A program made the position numbers and the translations under genes. From Owenweeksia sp965229445 (GTDB taxonomy: Bacteria; Bacteroidota; Bacteroidia; Flavobacteriales; Schleiferiaceae): a DNA stretch of 64,000 nucleotides. The DNA is taken from assembly GCA_965229445.1 (NCBI GenBank), contig OZ245876.1:1364001-1428000 (forward strand). The letters run 5' to 3'. The notes beneath the pieces were generated by a model. The model searched no databases and was not told the DNA's origin. It worked only from the letters and a program-made list of their open reading frames with translations. This document shows, piece by piece, positions 9,083 through 19,300 of the stretch. Numbering within the stretch: position 1 is the first letter of the stretch; every line of letters starts with the position of its first letter.

Positions 9083-10718
9083 ACTTTCGTATAAATCGGG
9101 TGCAACCAACGGTACCATTATCTCCCATTACTTCTACCAGATAGATTCCTTTAGATAGCTTATGCAGATTAACTTCTATGGCGTGGTCTGTATAGGATCC
9201 CGCCCGCACAATTTCACCCATAAGGCTCACTATCCGATAAGTTCCGGTATGATAGTCGAGATTATTTATCCACATGAGATTCTGGCTCACAGGATTGGGA
9301 TAGATGTTGGGTATTTCCATGCTTGTTTCTGAGAGCTTGAGAATTGGGTAAGCGCAAGCCTTGTTGTTAGCAATATGGTCTTCAACTTCATGGTTTGGTA
9401 CACTGAGGATCACACAAAGTGCACCGTTTATATCGTAATGATAGAGATTGACCAATTCACTATGGCTATCTCCCGGACCCAAAGGTATGTTTAATGATTT
9501 TTCATACCTCCTGGAACATGGATATGTTCCAGGATAGGTTTTATGTGGGTGGTTCAACAGAACCTCTGTAATCGAGTCGGCACCTTGATTGCTAAAAAAT
9601 ACCTCGGCATGGCTCCAATAACCCGGAGTACTCATAGTTCCTACCTTAAGGGTAGAAAGAACAACTAAACTATCAATTTGAACATCTATAGCATTTTGAA
9701 ATTTTGGTATAGTGGTGTTGACGGGTAGGATTTCTCGATTGTGCCATGATGACGTACTGTGTAGAACAAATAGGGAGTCATTGCCAGAAATATTCAATTG
9801 CGCGAGCTTATATCTGGGCTGATTGATACTGATTTGAAAACTCTTCCTCCACAAATTATTGATCACCTGGAATTGGTCAACTTGCGTGCCTGTTATTGCA
9901 AAATAGGAATTCCCGGATAGTTGAATTCGATCATGGGCGGGAAGGCTAAAGGAGGTGTAATTAGTTAAGCTCGTGTCTGTTACATATATTGAATCCTTGG
10001 TGATAAAGCAAATTGAATCTTGCCCGAAAAACGCTGCATCCTTGATTTCATCCTTTACCGTGTAACCGGCAAAATTTAAATGATGAAACGGATTTGAATG
10101 ATTCCAATCATAGTTAATCAACTTATCATGAATTAGCAGGTATAGGCCAAAATAGGAGGAACTGATAAAACTAAGTTTAAGATCCTTATCACTTCTTACC
10201 AAAGAAGGTGCGTCACCAGAATACCCAACCGTGTCTATTACATTAAAAGCTAAGTCTGTGGTAACAGGAATGAAGGGTGATGATTGGTACTTAACTAAAG
10301 TTGAGTCTGTCAAAAAGCTGCTCGTACCATTACTTACATCTGAATAATACTTGATAGGAGACAGAGAATCCAGGTCAAATATTTTGATAAAGGTAATATC
10401 AGGGTAATAATCACAGGCTTGATGTAGATTCCCGAGCACAAGCAGTTTATTATCGACCATTCTGAAATCAAGGATGGTATCGTGTATATAAGCAACCGAC
10501 GTAAGATTATATCCTGTTAAGCTTTTGTCAAATCGCGCAAGGTATTTTGCTGTCCTTGGTCCGTACGAGTTATTACCTGAGACCAGAAAGAAATTTGAGT
10601 CAGCATAAAGGAGTTTTTCAACTCGCGTACCGTATCCTAAATCCCATACCTGTGCAGAAAGCGTGTTGCTATAAATCTGAATTACAATCAGTGCAATCAG
10701 CTTCATTAAAAGTTGCAT
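9081..10718 (-). CDS. T9SS-sorted secreted protein, possible beta-propeller
   Basis: A 545-residue protein with an N-terminal signal peptide (MKLIALIVIQIYSNTLSAQ) and a C-terminal type A T9SS sorting domain over about the last 75 residues: IPNIYPNPVSQNLMWINN, then YRIVSLMGEIV, LSKGIYLVEV and a basic end. The sorting domain sends it through the type IX machinery to the cell surface or medium. The central part has repeated short strand-rich segments suggestive of a beta-propeller, but I cannot name a domain. It is convergent with gyrB and divergent from the zinc-ribbon gene. No enzymatic motif is visible. Confidence 0.75.
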   Translation of the reverse strand: MQLLMKLIALIVIQIYSNTLSAQVWDLGYGTRVEKLLYADSNFFLVSGNNSYGPRTAKYLARFDKSLTGYNLTSVAYIHDTILDFRMVDNKLLVLGNLHQACDYYPDITFIKIFDLDSLSPIKYYSDVSNGTSSFLTDSTLVKYQSSPFIPVTTDLAFNVIDTVGYSGDAPSLVRSDKDLKLSFISSSYFGLYLLIHDKLINYDWNHSNPFHHLNFAGYTVKDEIKDAAFFGQDSICFITKDSIYVTDTSLTNYTSFSLPAHDRIQLSGNSYFAITGTQVDQFQVINNLWRKSFQISINQPRYKLAQLNISGNDSLFVLHSTSSWHNREILPVNTTIPKFQNAIDVQIDSLVVLSTLKVGTMSTPGYWSHAEVFFSNQGADSITEVLLNHPHKTYPGTYPCSRRYEKSLNIPLGPGDSHSELVNLYHYDINGALCVILSVPNHEVEDHIANNKACAYPILKLSETSMEIPNIYPNPVSQNLMWINNLDYHTGTYRIVSLMGEIVRAGSYTDHAIEVNLHKLSKGIYLVEVMGDNGTVGCTRFIRK

Positions 10719-10785
10719 ACTTCTAAATATACGGTTTTGGGTTGGAAAATCATCACTGTATTAACGCAGTATTTACCTTCGCGTT

Positions 10786-11055
10786 ATGAAACAAATCAAG
10801 TGTCCTCATTGCGGTCACTGGACCAACATCGATGATGAAATTTGTGATATCTGCCATTCAGAATTAATCGATTTTCATAAGGAGGAACGGCGGGAGAGAG
10901 AGAAGACAGAAGTAAATTCTCTTCCCATTTTGGAAATTCATGAAGAGGATAGTCCAATAACCAAAATTTGGAAAAGACCGGTACAGATAGCACAGCTTAT
11001 CTTCTTTAGTATCATTTCATTAATTGCGGCCATCGCGTCATCTACGGTTCATTAA
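10786..11055 (+). CDS. Small zinc-ribbon membrane protein
   Basis: An 89-residue protein with an N-terminal zinc ribbon: CxxC at Cys6/Cys9 and a second CxxC at Cys20/Cys23 (KCPHCGHW ... CDICHSEL). A charged linker follows, then one C-terminal membrane segment (IAQLIFFSIISLIAAIASS). This looks like a cytoplasmic zinc ribbon tethered to the inner membrane; the function is unknown. Its TAA stop overlaps the ATG of the next gene by one base (TAATG), so the two are translationally coupled. Confidence 0.65.
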   Translation: MKQIKCPHCGHWTNIDDEICDICHSELIDFHKEERREREKTEVNSLPILEIHEEDSPITKIWKRPVQIAQLIFFSIISLIAAIASSTVH

Positions 11056-11435
11056 TGAAGTATTTCTCAAATTATTTTTGGTTTTGCAGTATCCTTTTTA
11101 GCCTTAACCAGCTAATAGAAGCGATAGGATACTCCATTCCCTGGGTTCATTCCTATCTGGATGATTTGTTGTGTCCGGGAATAGTGCTTGGATTTGCCTT
11201 ATTCTTTCAGCAGCAATTTACCTTTCGTGATGCAACGTACAGGTTGGCTTGGGGGCATATCGTATTCTTTGTGCTGTGGTATTCTCTCTTGTTTGAGGTG
11301 TTATTTCCAATGTGGGATGCCAGGCATCACAGTGATGTCTGGGACGTTTTGGCCTATGGGGTTGGTTCCGTGCTATTTATGAAGTTAGGAAATAAATCTC
11401 AGCTGACAAACATGACAACCTTTGAGGTTTACTAA
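11055..11435 (+). CDS. Small integral membrane protein, 3' end inside a REP palindrome
   Basis: A 126-residue protein with about four hydrophobic segments (for example YFWFCSILFSLNQLIEAIGY and LAWGHIVFFVLWYSLLFEVL). It is coupled to the zinc-ribbon gene upstream. I recognise no family. The last seven codons and the TAA stop lie inside the perfect palindrome at 11413-11451, so the natural C-terminus may have been replaced when the palindrome arrived. Confidence is moderate because of its small size. Confidence 0.55.
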   Translation: MKYFSNYFWFCSILFSLNQLIEAIGYSIPWVHSYLDDLLCPGIVLGFALFFQQQFTFRDATYRLAWGHIVFFVLWYSLLFEVLFPMWDARHHSDVWDVLAYGVGSVLFMKLGNKSQLTNMTTFEVY

Positions 11436-11451
11436 ACCTCAAAGGTTGTCA
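11413..11451. repeat. REP-type palindrome, copy 1
   Basis: A perfect 39-base inverted repeat with one central base: the arm TGACAACCTTTGAGGTTTA is mirrored after a central C. The inner 35 bases are identical to the palindrome after the RAYT gene (36153-36187), 25 kb away. It supplies the stop codon of the preceding membrane-protein gene and could also terminate transcription. Confidence 0.85.
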
Positions 11452-11467
11452 AACTCAAATTAAAGAT

Positions 11468-11917
11468 CTAACCGTCTATATCCTTACTTTCACCAAAAAA
11501 GGTCTTTTTTAAGAATCCCCCAGGGTTGGTGAATATCTCCTTGGCACTGTAGATGATCATATCCAATGATTCAGCGGCCGAACCCATAAAAGAGGCAGCT
11601 TCAGCGTCCTCCACACTAGCTTTGTAATCATCTGCTGTTACCTCTAGCAGGGGACAATCCTGGTCACATGGACAATCTTCAGGATTGTAAATGGCAATTT
11701 CAAAATCGCCCTTCAGATGCGGTTTTATACGGTTGATTACCATTTGCTTGGCGGCGTATTCACCAAAATCCACCGCACGGAAGGCAACTTCAGCCTTGAA
11801 GGTAGGAAAGTCATTGCTCTTGATGCAAAATAAGTAGGTAACTGGGGCGGCCGTCACAGATAATGAGACTAGTGACAGCGTAAGTGCCAGAACTCTATTT
11901 TTAATTTGCTTGTTCAC
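11468..11917 (-). CDS. Exported hypothetical protein
   Basis: A 149-residue protein with a signal peptide (residues about 1-23, ending SVTAAP). The mature part contains a Cys-rich acidic stretch PEDCPCDQDCPLLEV that could bind metal or form disulfides. No family recognised. It lies downstream of the coiled-coil membrane protein on the same strand but behind a strong terminator hairpin (11931-11962), so it probably has its own promoter. Confidence 0.55.
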   Translation of the reverse strand: MNKQIKNRVLALTLSLVSLSVTAAPVTYLFCIKSNDFPTFKAEVAFRAVDFGEYAAKQMVINRIKPHLKGDFEIAIYNPEDCPCDQDCPLLEVTADDYKASVEDAEAASFMGSAAESLDMIIYSAKEIFTNPGGFLKKTFFGESKDIDG

Positions 11918-11930
11918 CGTTCCCTAAAAA

Positions 11931-11962
11931 TATAAAAGGCGCCTAAATTGGCGCCTTTTATA
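11931..11962. terminator. Bidirectional hairpin terminator
   Basis: Perfect 13-base arms TATAAAAGGCGCC (11931-11943) and GGCGCCTTTTATA (11950-11962) around the loop TAAATT, with T-runs in both directions. It lies between the coiled-coil gene and the gene at 11468. Confidence 0.85.
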
Positions 11963-11971
11963 TTTAAGTAT

Positions 11972-12568
11972 TTACTGACGACGTTGCTTATTTAACTCGT
12001 CCTGCAATTCACGTCGCAGCTTTTGCTCACGTTCGAGTGATCGTTTGCGATGATCGTCAAATTCGTCTTGAAGATTGGTAAGGTTTTCTTTGGCCCTCGT
12101 AGTTACCGCATTACTTCGCTTAAACCTGAAGATAAATATTATCAGGAAAAGCAGAAGAATGCCAATGATGGTCCACATGATTAAGCGATAAGTTGCCTTG
12201 GAAGTTGGGGTGCCAAGAAAGGCCATTTCGTCTTGAGCGGTCCGCGAGTCCAGGAGACTGTCTTGCGTGCTGGACAGTTGTGAAGTCAATGCTTCTATTT
12301 TACTGGCTCGGGCCTTCAATTCCTGCTCCAGTCCTGATTTCTCAGAGCGCATATTCTTCAGAGTATCGGCTACCTGCTGTCGTAATTGTACCATCCACTC
12401 CTTAGGAATTACCTCATACTGCTGGTAATTGTTAGATTTCTTGATTACATACTCGAATTGAGAATCCACATCACCGGAATCTAATGACAGCGACTGGGTT
12501 TCTTGAGCATACACTCCAGAAAAAAGAAACATTAAAATAACGAGCAGAATATGCGTTTTAGCTTTCAT
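11972..12568 (-). CDS. Membrane-anchored coiled-coil protein
   Basis: A 198-residue protein with a signal peptide (residues 1-22, FLFSGVYAQ), an external coiled coil (about 60-105, QVADTLKNMRSEKSGLEQEL and following), a membrane span (about 128-147, LIMWTIIGILLLFLIIFIF) and a charged cytoplasmic coiled coil ending in KQRRQ. Related flavobacterial proteins are, as I recall, often labelled tRNA (guanine-N1)-methyltransferase, but nothing in this sequence supports that. The topology suggests an envelope-spanning structural role. A minus-strand -7-like box (TAATTTTG, 12606-12613) lies 38 bases upstream. Confidence 0.6.
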   Translation of the reverse strand: MKAKTHILLVILMFLFSGVYAQETQSLSLDSGDVDSQFEYVIKKSNNYQQYEVIPKEWMVQLRQQVADTLKNMRSEKSGLEQELKARASKIEALTSQLSSTQDSLLDSRTAQDEMAFLGTPTSKATYRLIMWTIIGILLLFLIIFIFRFKRSNAVTTRAKENLTNLQDEFDDHRKRSLEREQKLRRELQDELNKQRRQ

Positions 12569-12648
12569 GCAATATTCAATTAGGATAGGAAGAAGTATTA
12601 GGGGGCAAAATTAACAATCCCAATAGCTTGAAAGCTGATTAATTCTAT

Positions 12649-13824
12649 TCAATTTCCACACTTTTCCAACAAAGCCATAAAAAAACCATCACTGTATTCT
12701 CCCGGATCAATTCTCCGTTGTTTTAATAGCTTGAAGTCTGTGTTTTGAGACAGAAACAAATTTACCTGCTCTTCATTTTCACTCCTGAGAATAGAGCAGG
12801 TTGCATAAACCATCAGTCCGCCAGGCTTTAGCATTTCTGAGTAATCGGTAATGATTTTGGCCTGGATGCCTTTAACTTTTTCCAAATGTTCCGGTAGCAA
12901 CTTCCATTTGGTATCAGGATTTCTCTTAATAACCCCGGTACCTGAACACGGCACATCCAATAGCAGACGATCAGCTGAGCCCGACAACCTCTTGATAGCT
13001 TTTGCAGAGTCAATCAGGCGGGTTTCTACATTGTGCACCTGGTTTCTGCGTGCCCTTTTCTTCAGTTCACTGAGCTTTCTTTGCTCTACGTCCATCGCAA
13101 TAATAGAGCCTTTGTTTTCCATCAATGCTGCCAGGTGAAGCGTTTTTCCACCGGCTCCTGCGCAAGCATCCACCACTCTCATTCCCGGTGCCACTTTTAA
13201 AAAGGGAGCAATCTGCTGGGAGCCTCCGTCTTGTACTTCAAATAGTCCCTTTTGAAACGCATTAGATCTAAAGGTGTTGGCCCGCTTTTTTAAGGCCAGG
13301 CCATTGTCTGTATGAGCTACCGGGCTTGTCTCAATTCCTTCTTGGTTCAGTAATTCTTCAAGGGAGTTGCGATCGGTGAGAAGAGCGTTGGTTCGCAGCA
13401 TGACGGATGCCTGCACATTGAGATTTTCAGCAATGGAGCGCCATTTTTCATGCCCTAATTCCTGCGTGGCCAGATCATCCAACCAGTCGGGAAACGACTG
13501 CCTGATCTTGATTTCATCAGGTACCCTTTCAAGAGCAGATTCCAAGTCAAAACCCTCTAGGGCGGCAAAATGATTCCAGTCTGGCAGTTCATGGTTTTTC
13601 CAGAGCCACCACACACCAAAGAGGCGGTAAAGTTCTTTTCTTTTAAGGGTAGGTTCCTTGCCATACAAGCACCATAAAAATCGCCACCAGCGTACAATTT
13701 CATAGGTTGACTCCGCAATGAAACCACGATCTCGAGCACCCCATTTCCGGTTGGTTTTGAGGATGCGTTCAATAACCTTATCCACATAATAACCCTTGCC
13801 AAATGAGGTTTCTAAAGCCTCCAT
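12649..13824 (-). CDS. rsmB: RsmB/NOP2-family 16S rRNA cytosine-C5 methyltransferase
   Basis: 391 residues from the ATG. The SAM-binding motif VVDACAGAGGKTLHLAALM, motif IV DVPCSGTGVIKRNPDTKW and motif VI YATCSILRSENEEQV contain the two Cys residues typical of RNA m5C methyltransferases; the first releases product and the second attacks C6 of the cytosine. The N-terminal part is the RNA-binding region. The ATG is probably not the true start: upstream in-frame codons from 13872 read LHKNLVAAV just before this Met, which resembles the conserved N-terminus of bacteroidotal homologues, and no ATG, GTG or TTG lies between that segment and the stop of the preceding gene. The true start may be a rare codon such as ATA at 13870-13872. 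The exact rRNA target is not certain. Confidence 0.85.
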   Translation of the reverse strand: MEALETSFGKGYYVDKVIERILKTNRKWGARDRGFIAESTYEIVRWWRFLWCLYGKEPTLKRKELYRLFGVWWLWKNHELPDWNHFAALEGFDLESALERVPDEIKIRQSFPDWLDDLATQELGHEKWRSIAENLNVQASVMLRTNALLTDRNSLEELLNQEGIETSPVAHTDNGLALKKRANTFRSNAFQKGLFEVQDGGSQQIAPFLKVAPGMRVVDACAGAGGKTLHLAALMENKGSIIAMDVEQRKLSELKKRARRNQVHNVETRLIDSAKAIKRLSGSADRLLLDVPCSGTGVIKRNPDTKWKLLPEHLEKVKGIQAKIITDYSEMLKPGGLMVYATCSILRSENEEQVNLFLSQNTDFKLLKQRRIDPGEYSDGFFMALLEKCGN

Positions 13825-13872
13825 TACGGCAGCTACCAGGTTTTTATGTAAGCGGGGATCTGACAGGTCTAT

Positions 13873-16290
13873 TTAATTGATAGGAGGGTAGGCCACAGGA
13901 TCAAATTCGTTCATCATAGTATAAATGGCCTCAACCACATCCTCTATCGAGGGTTTAGAAAAATAATCACCATCGGTACCATAAGCCGGACGATGTGCCT
14001 TGGCTGTGATCGATAAGGGCTTGCTATCCAGGTATTGATAAGCACCTTGCTCTTCCAATATTTTTTGCAGGAGGTAGGCACTTGCACCTCCAGGCACATC
14101 CTCATCCAATACCGCTAGCCTATTGGTGCGTTTTATGCTCTCTACAATCTGATGATCTAAATCAAAAGGAAGGAGTGTCTGAACGTCAATAAGCTCCACA
14201 GAAACATCAAGCTTATTTAATTCTTCCGCGGCTGAACCTGCAATACGACAGTTGCTCCCATAAGTGACCAGAGTCAGGTCGTCCCCTGGTCTTAGTACTT
14301 CTACTACACCCAAAGGTGTTCTAATTTCTGCAAGATTTTCAGGCAGTTTTTCTTTGAGGCGATAGCCGTTTAAACACTCCACAATCAGACCAGGATCATC
14401 ACCGTCGAGCAGGGTGTTGTAAAAACCTGCTGCTTGAGTCATGTTGCGGGGAACACAAACGTGCATTCCACGAACCAGGTTTATAATTCCAGCCATGGGA
14501 GAGCCAGAGTGCCATATTCCTTCAAGTCGATGCCCTCTGGTACGTACAATAACCGGAGCCTTTTGTCGTCCTTTGGTGCGATATCGAAGGGTGGCGAGAT
14601 CATCACTCATGACCTGAAGTGCGTATAGTACATAATCCAGGTACTGGATCTCCGCAATCGGACGCAAGCCGCGCATCGCCATACCAATACCCTGACCAAG
14701 AATGGTAGCTTCACGTATGCCGGTATCATAAACTCGGTTTTCTCCGTGTTTGAGTTGTAAACCTTCAAGACCCTGGTTTACATCACCAATATTGCCACTG
14801 TCCTCACCAAATATTAGTACTTCAGGCTTTTCTGCAAGAATGCGATCAAAGTTTTCTCGCAATACAACCCGGCCGTCTACCTCACTTGATTCGTCTGAAT
14901 ATTCCGGCTTTACTTCCTTGATCCGCAGGGGACTGTCACTGGATTCACTGTAAAGGTGACTATTGAAGCGGTCATAATTACGAGTCATTTCAGCGGCCAG
15001 CCATGCTTGCAGCTTACTACGAGCGGGACTGTCCTCCTCCCTGGTAAGCCATAGAGCTCGGCGACTGGCGGTTATCACGTCTTTGAGCAAAGGATCCGTC
15101 ATGGCTCTCAGATCACTCGCCAGTTTTAATAAATCATTTTTTGCCGAAGATGAGCTGGCCAAATCTTCAATAATCTCGCAAGAAGAGGCTAATAATTTCT
15201 TGATGGGTTTGAGGAATTCACTCCACGCGGCAGTTTTTGCTTCGCGAGCTTGTTTTTTAGCTGATTTTTCTATTTCCTCAATTTCCTCAACCGTCGCAAT
15301 ATCTGCGCTCTCCATCCAAGCCCGCATTTTCACAAGACAATCGTGCTTGCGCTCCCATTCCAGGCGCTCCTGACTTTTATAACGCTCATGAGATCCAGAA
15401 GTGGAGTGCCCCTGGGGTTGGGTTATTTCATTCACATGAATCATTACCGGGACATGCTCTTCACGGGCTAATTTTTCGGCCTTTTGATAGGTTTCAATAA
15501 GCGCGGGATAGTCCCATCCTTTAACCCGGAGTATTTCAAAACCATTGGTGCCTGCTTCGCGCTGAAAGCCCATTAGGATTTCGGAAATATTCTCTTTGGT
15601 GGTTTGGTATTTACTATGAACGGAGATGCCATATTCATCATCCCAAATGCTAATAACCATGGGTATCTGCAGTACCCCAGCCGCATTAAATGCTTCAAAA
15701 AATGGCCCTTCCGATGTAGAGGCATTTCCTATAGTTCCCCAGGCAATTTCATTTCCCTTATTCGAGAAATTGGTGCGATCATGAAGGGCCGGATTATTGC
15801 GATAAACTTTGGAAGCTTCCGCTAGACCTACCAAGCGAGGCATTTGTCCGGCCGTTGGGGAGATGTCGGCAGATGAATTCTTCTGCTCCATTAAGTTTTT
15901 CCAGTTGCCCTCTTCATCCAGACTTTGCGTGGCGAAATGTCCATTCATTTGTCTCCCTGCCGAAGCGGGTTCTTTGCTGTGATCGGTATCCGCATAAAGA
16001 CTGGCAAAAAACTCTTGGGTAGATAGTTGACCGATGGCCATCATTAAGGTTTGATCCCTATAATAGCCAGATCTAAAGTCTCCATTCTTAAACACTTTAG
16101 ACCAGGCAATCTGTGCGACCTCCTTTCCGTCTCCGAAAATGCCAAATTTAGCCTTTCCGGTAAGTACCTCCCTGCGCCCGATTAAGCTTGCCTCTCTGCT
16201 TTCCACCGCCAGGCTATAGTCTTGCTTAACAATCTCAGCAAATTCTTTACTGGATATCTTTTCGGCAGATTGCACAGGGCTCTCACTCAT
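13873..16290 (-). CDS. Fused E1 alpha/beta subunit of a 2-oxoacid (branched-chain type) dehydrogenase
   Basis: An 805-residue protein joining both E1 subunits. The alpha half (about 1-460) carries the thiamine diphosphate region: NEIAWGTIGNASTSEGPFFE, then SIWDDEYGISV and the phosphorylation-loop-like SHERYKSQERLEW. The beta half (about 470-805) has IFGEDSGNIGDVNQGLEGL, DTGIREATILGQGIGMAMRG, DDLATLRYR and DVQTLLPFD. E1 decarboxylates a 2-oxoacid and passes the acyl group to lipoyl-E2; the order and motifs fit branched-chain 2-oxoacid dehydrogenase better than pyruvate dehydrogenase, although substrate cannot be settled here. The fusion is common in Bacteroidota. A near-perfect promoter lies at 16319-16349. 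Its TAA stop is in the same frame as the following rsmB. Confidence 0.9.
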   Translation of the reverse strand: MSESPVQSAEKISSKEFAEIVKQDYSLAVESREASLIGRREVLTGKAKFGIFGDGKEVAQIAWSKVFKNGDFRSGYYRDQTLMMAIGQLSTQEFFASLYADTDHSKEPASAGRQMNGHFATQSLDEEGNWKNLMEQKNSSADISPTAGQMPRLVGLAEASKVYRNNPALHDRTNFSNKGNEIAWGTIGNASTSEGPFFEAFNAAGVLQIPMVISIWDDEYGISVHSKYQTTKENISEILMGFQREAGTNGFEILRVKGWDYPALIETYQKAEKLAREEHVPVMIHVNEITQPQGHSTSGSHERYKSQERLEWERKHDCLVKMRAWMESADIATVEEIEEIEKSAKKQAREAKTAAWSEFLKPIKKLLASSCEIIEDLASSSSAKNDLLKLASDLRAMTDPLLKDVITASRRALWLTREEDSPARSKLQAWLAAEMTRNYDRFNSHLYSESSDSPLRIKEVKPEYSDESSEVDGRVVLRENFDRILAEKPEVLIFGEDSGNIGDVNQGLEGLQLKHGENRVYDTGIREATILGQGIGMAMRGLRPIAEIQYLDYVLYALQVMSDDLATLRYRTKGRQKAPVIVRTRGHRLEGIWHSGSPMAGIINLVRGMHVCVPRNMTQAAGFYNTLLDGDDPGLIVECLNGYRLKEKLPENLAEIRTPLGVVEVLRPGDDLTLVTYGSNCRIAGSAAEELNKLDVSVELIDVQTLLPFDLDHQIVESIKRTNRLAVLDEDVPGGASAYLLQKILEEQGAYQYLDSKPLSITAKAHRPAYGTDGDYFSKPSIEDVVEAIYTMMNEFDPVAYPPIN

Positions 16291-16318
16291 ACTCTCAGAA
16301 TTTTGTTTTTGCGGGCGG

Positions 16319-16349
16319 CAAAGATAGCCAATATTGAGGCGGGTTCAAA
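16319..16349 (-). promoter_or_regulatory. Promoter of the E1 alpha/beta gene
   Basis: On the minus strand TTTG (16349-16346) is followed after 19 bases by TATCTTTG (16326-16319), a full match to the Bacteroidota -33/-7 pattern. Transcription should start near 16312, about 22 bases before the ATG at 16290. Confidence 0.7.
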
Positions 16350-16370
16350 AGAGTGATTAAGCGATGACCT

Positions 16371-19300
16371 TTATCGTTTAATGAAAGTCTTTTGATAGGC
16401 TTCACCCCCTACCACCGTCCTTAGCAAATAACCACCCTCAGGTAAGTCGGATATCTCAAGTACATACCAGCCATCAGATTTTGGTTCTGATCGTTCATCA
16501 TAAACCACGGCCCCTATAGAATTTATGATCTGAATGCTGAGAGGGGCAGATGGATTTGAAATTCTTTCAAACTTCAGATGTAAAGCCTTGCTTGCCGGAT
16601 TGGGGAAGAGTTTTATGGAACCAGTTTGCGATTTCAGTTCCTGACTTCCTACCTGATTACACCAAAGTGAAATTCTTTCCAGGCAGAGATCGTCGATCAT
16701 CCAACCTTCATCTTGCATTGTTGCCGTACTTCCAAACCTGAAACGGAATTGGACATACGCATCACTAAACACTTTAAAATCTTTGTAGGAGTAAATCCAA
16801 CTGCCGCTGCTGCCACTAAACCCGGGGTGAATAGCATCTAAGGCCTGCACGTATGGAGTGTTATACCAGGTAGTGTCCTGAGCCGATCCCAATACCTGCC
16901 AGCTTGTGCCGCCATCCAGACTGAATTCCACGTTTCCGCCATCAAAATTGTATTCGGTTTCATACCAATGCCAGAAACTGAATTTGTAGCAACTTTGACC
17001 TTCTATGAACAGGGGAGGCGTATATAAATAGCTATTGGCCAATGGTTTATAGGTACCGGATGCTTGTGTTATCCACGCCTTGCTCCCCGAATAGGCCCCG
17101 TTTAAGATTGATTTTGACGGAGTACCATAATGCCAAAATTTATCTTCCACACCTCCGCTGTAATTCAAGAATTCTTGACTGCTCTCAAAATCAACGCAAT
17201 AAGGCAATGAATCGATTTCGGATAATACCCGGACACTTAATTGCAAGGTGTCATCAAACACATAGGCATCATTGCGAAGGTTTGGATAGGAGGTGATAAT
17301 GCTTAAGTTGTTCATTCCTGGTTGAAGGCTTAAGGAGCCAGTTATGGGCAGTACCATTGATTCCCCTGGTAAAATTGATAAACTGGGGATGCTGGTTTCA
17401 ACAGTGTCTTGCAACAAAAGATTACCACCTTGGTCATAGATGGATACCCCAGCCTTTCGTAAGCCTATAGCCCCTGTGTTTTGTACCTTAATAGATACCT
17501 GGTTATTGCTTACAGGCAGCCCATTATCAAATACCAGATCACGTGGTGAGGCAGAATGTTGTGGCGGAACATTTATACTAAAATCATCAATTTCCCAGTT
17601 GGAGACGGAGCTATCTGTTGACTTGGTCACAAACCGAAATATGTTCACCCCAGCTTGTACAGCTTCATACAGCGGGAACTGAGCGTAGACCCACTGTCCC
17701 TGACTACTGCCAGCGTACACATAGCCATGAATATTGGAATACAGCATGTTTATCCCATGGTTTGTTGGCGTGGCCAGTGGTTTCCATACACCTTGATCAT
17801 AGTATTGCAAGGTGCCATAATTATCATCTACCGGTCCATTAAAGCTATAACGATGATAAAATGATAAGCTGGTTCCAGCAAGGGTATCAAGCCCTACAAA
17901 GAAAGGTGGAAGCAATACTTCAATATTGGATGGACCCGAAATAAGGCCCGTATCCGCATTGGTAACATAGGCCTTTGTACCGCTGAAGGCACCCCCGCCG
18001 GAAGTAGCCTTTTGCCATTGACGCATGGGACCATTAGTGTTGAACTGATCGTTACAAGATTCAAAATCATTGAAGTAAGGAACGCTCTCTCTTTTTTGGA
18101 CTAAACACTCCTGGTACAGGGTATCGTTGTAGTGCAAGGAGTCTCCTGGAGTTGATAGCCAGGCTTTTAGTAAATACCTGTCCGCATGTAGCGTATCATT
18201 GAGCGTTATAGCTGGAATTATTTGATTATGACTGTTACTGCTCATTGCCGGAGTAAAGCTCAAGCTAGCGCTGAGCGTGGTGGCAGAGGGATTACAAAGT
18301 GAGCTGAACTCTATATTGAGTTGAGTTCCTGGAGCGGGCTGCCAACTGGTTTTGTTGATCTTGATTTGAAAACTAGGCAAGGTGTTGAGGCCATCTGGTA
18401 TCCTCCGAAGTTGACTAATCTCACCATACAAACCTAAATTTACCTGGTTGGTTTCCGCAATAAGAATGTTATCCAAAATCAACTGGTTCGTATAGTCGCC
18501 AGAATTGATATCATCTACCAGAAACTCAATTTGAATACTTTGACCTGCATAGCTTGTTAGCGCTATAGTTTCTAGACTCATGTCATCTTTAAACCCGGCA
18601 GTTCCCAGTATGGTGGTCAAGGTAACCCAAGCCTGGTTATCGGTTTTAACCCGGATTTTTAACGCCTTTCCCTGGGCTATAAAATGATTAAAACTTAGAC
18701 TGGGAGAGTTTAAACCACTGAGGTCAACACAAGTGGTTTTTAGATTCACTGTAGTATTTGTTGCGCCAGGGAAACTGTACAATCTGATGGCTCTGTTATT
18801 TATTCCCAAGGCTTCTAGAGGACCATGAGTGGTGTTGTCGAGCCTTCCTTCAAAAATTTCGAATCTTCCGCCTATCGTCTGCTCATTCATCACCCAGGCA
18901 GGATCATTGATATTGCCCTGATTCCCAGGTATCACCAGTGAATTCTCGAAATCCAGGTAATAGGGGAACTGACTGATATTTCCCAGTCTGGAAGGAATAT
19001 TTAGCTGCAGGGTGTCATTACTGCGCAGTGAGTCTGAACTTAATTCCGACCAAATTTTTAAAGTATGAGCGCTTCCCGGAAAGAAGCTTAGGGAATCAGA
19101 AAACACAAAGTGAATGCTGTCGGCCATAGCTAGAGGTGGCCCGGCCAAGGTATCCCTTGTAATCGTGCCATTGTCCAGTTGATAGGCAACAGGGATAAGA
19201 TGTAAACTATCAGGACCTAAGTTTTGCACGGCTATTTTAACCGGTACGGAAGAGGAGGGTCCACAGGGATCACTAGCGGGAGAAATAATGCTGATTAGAG

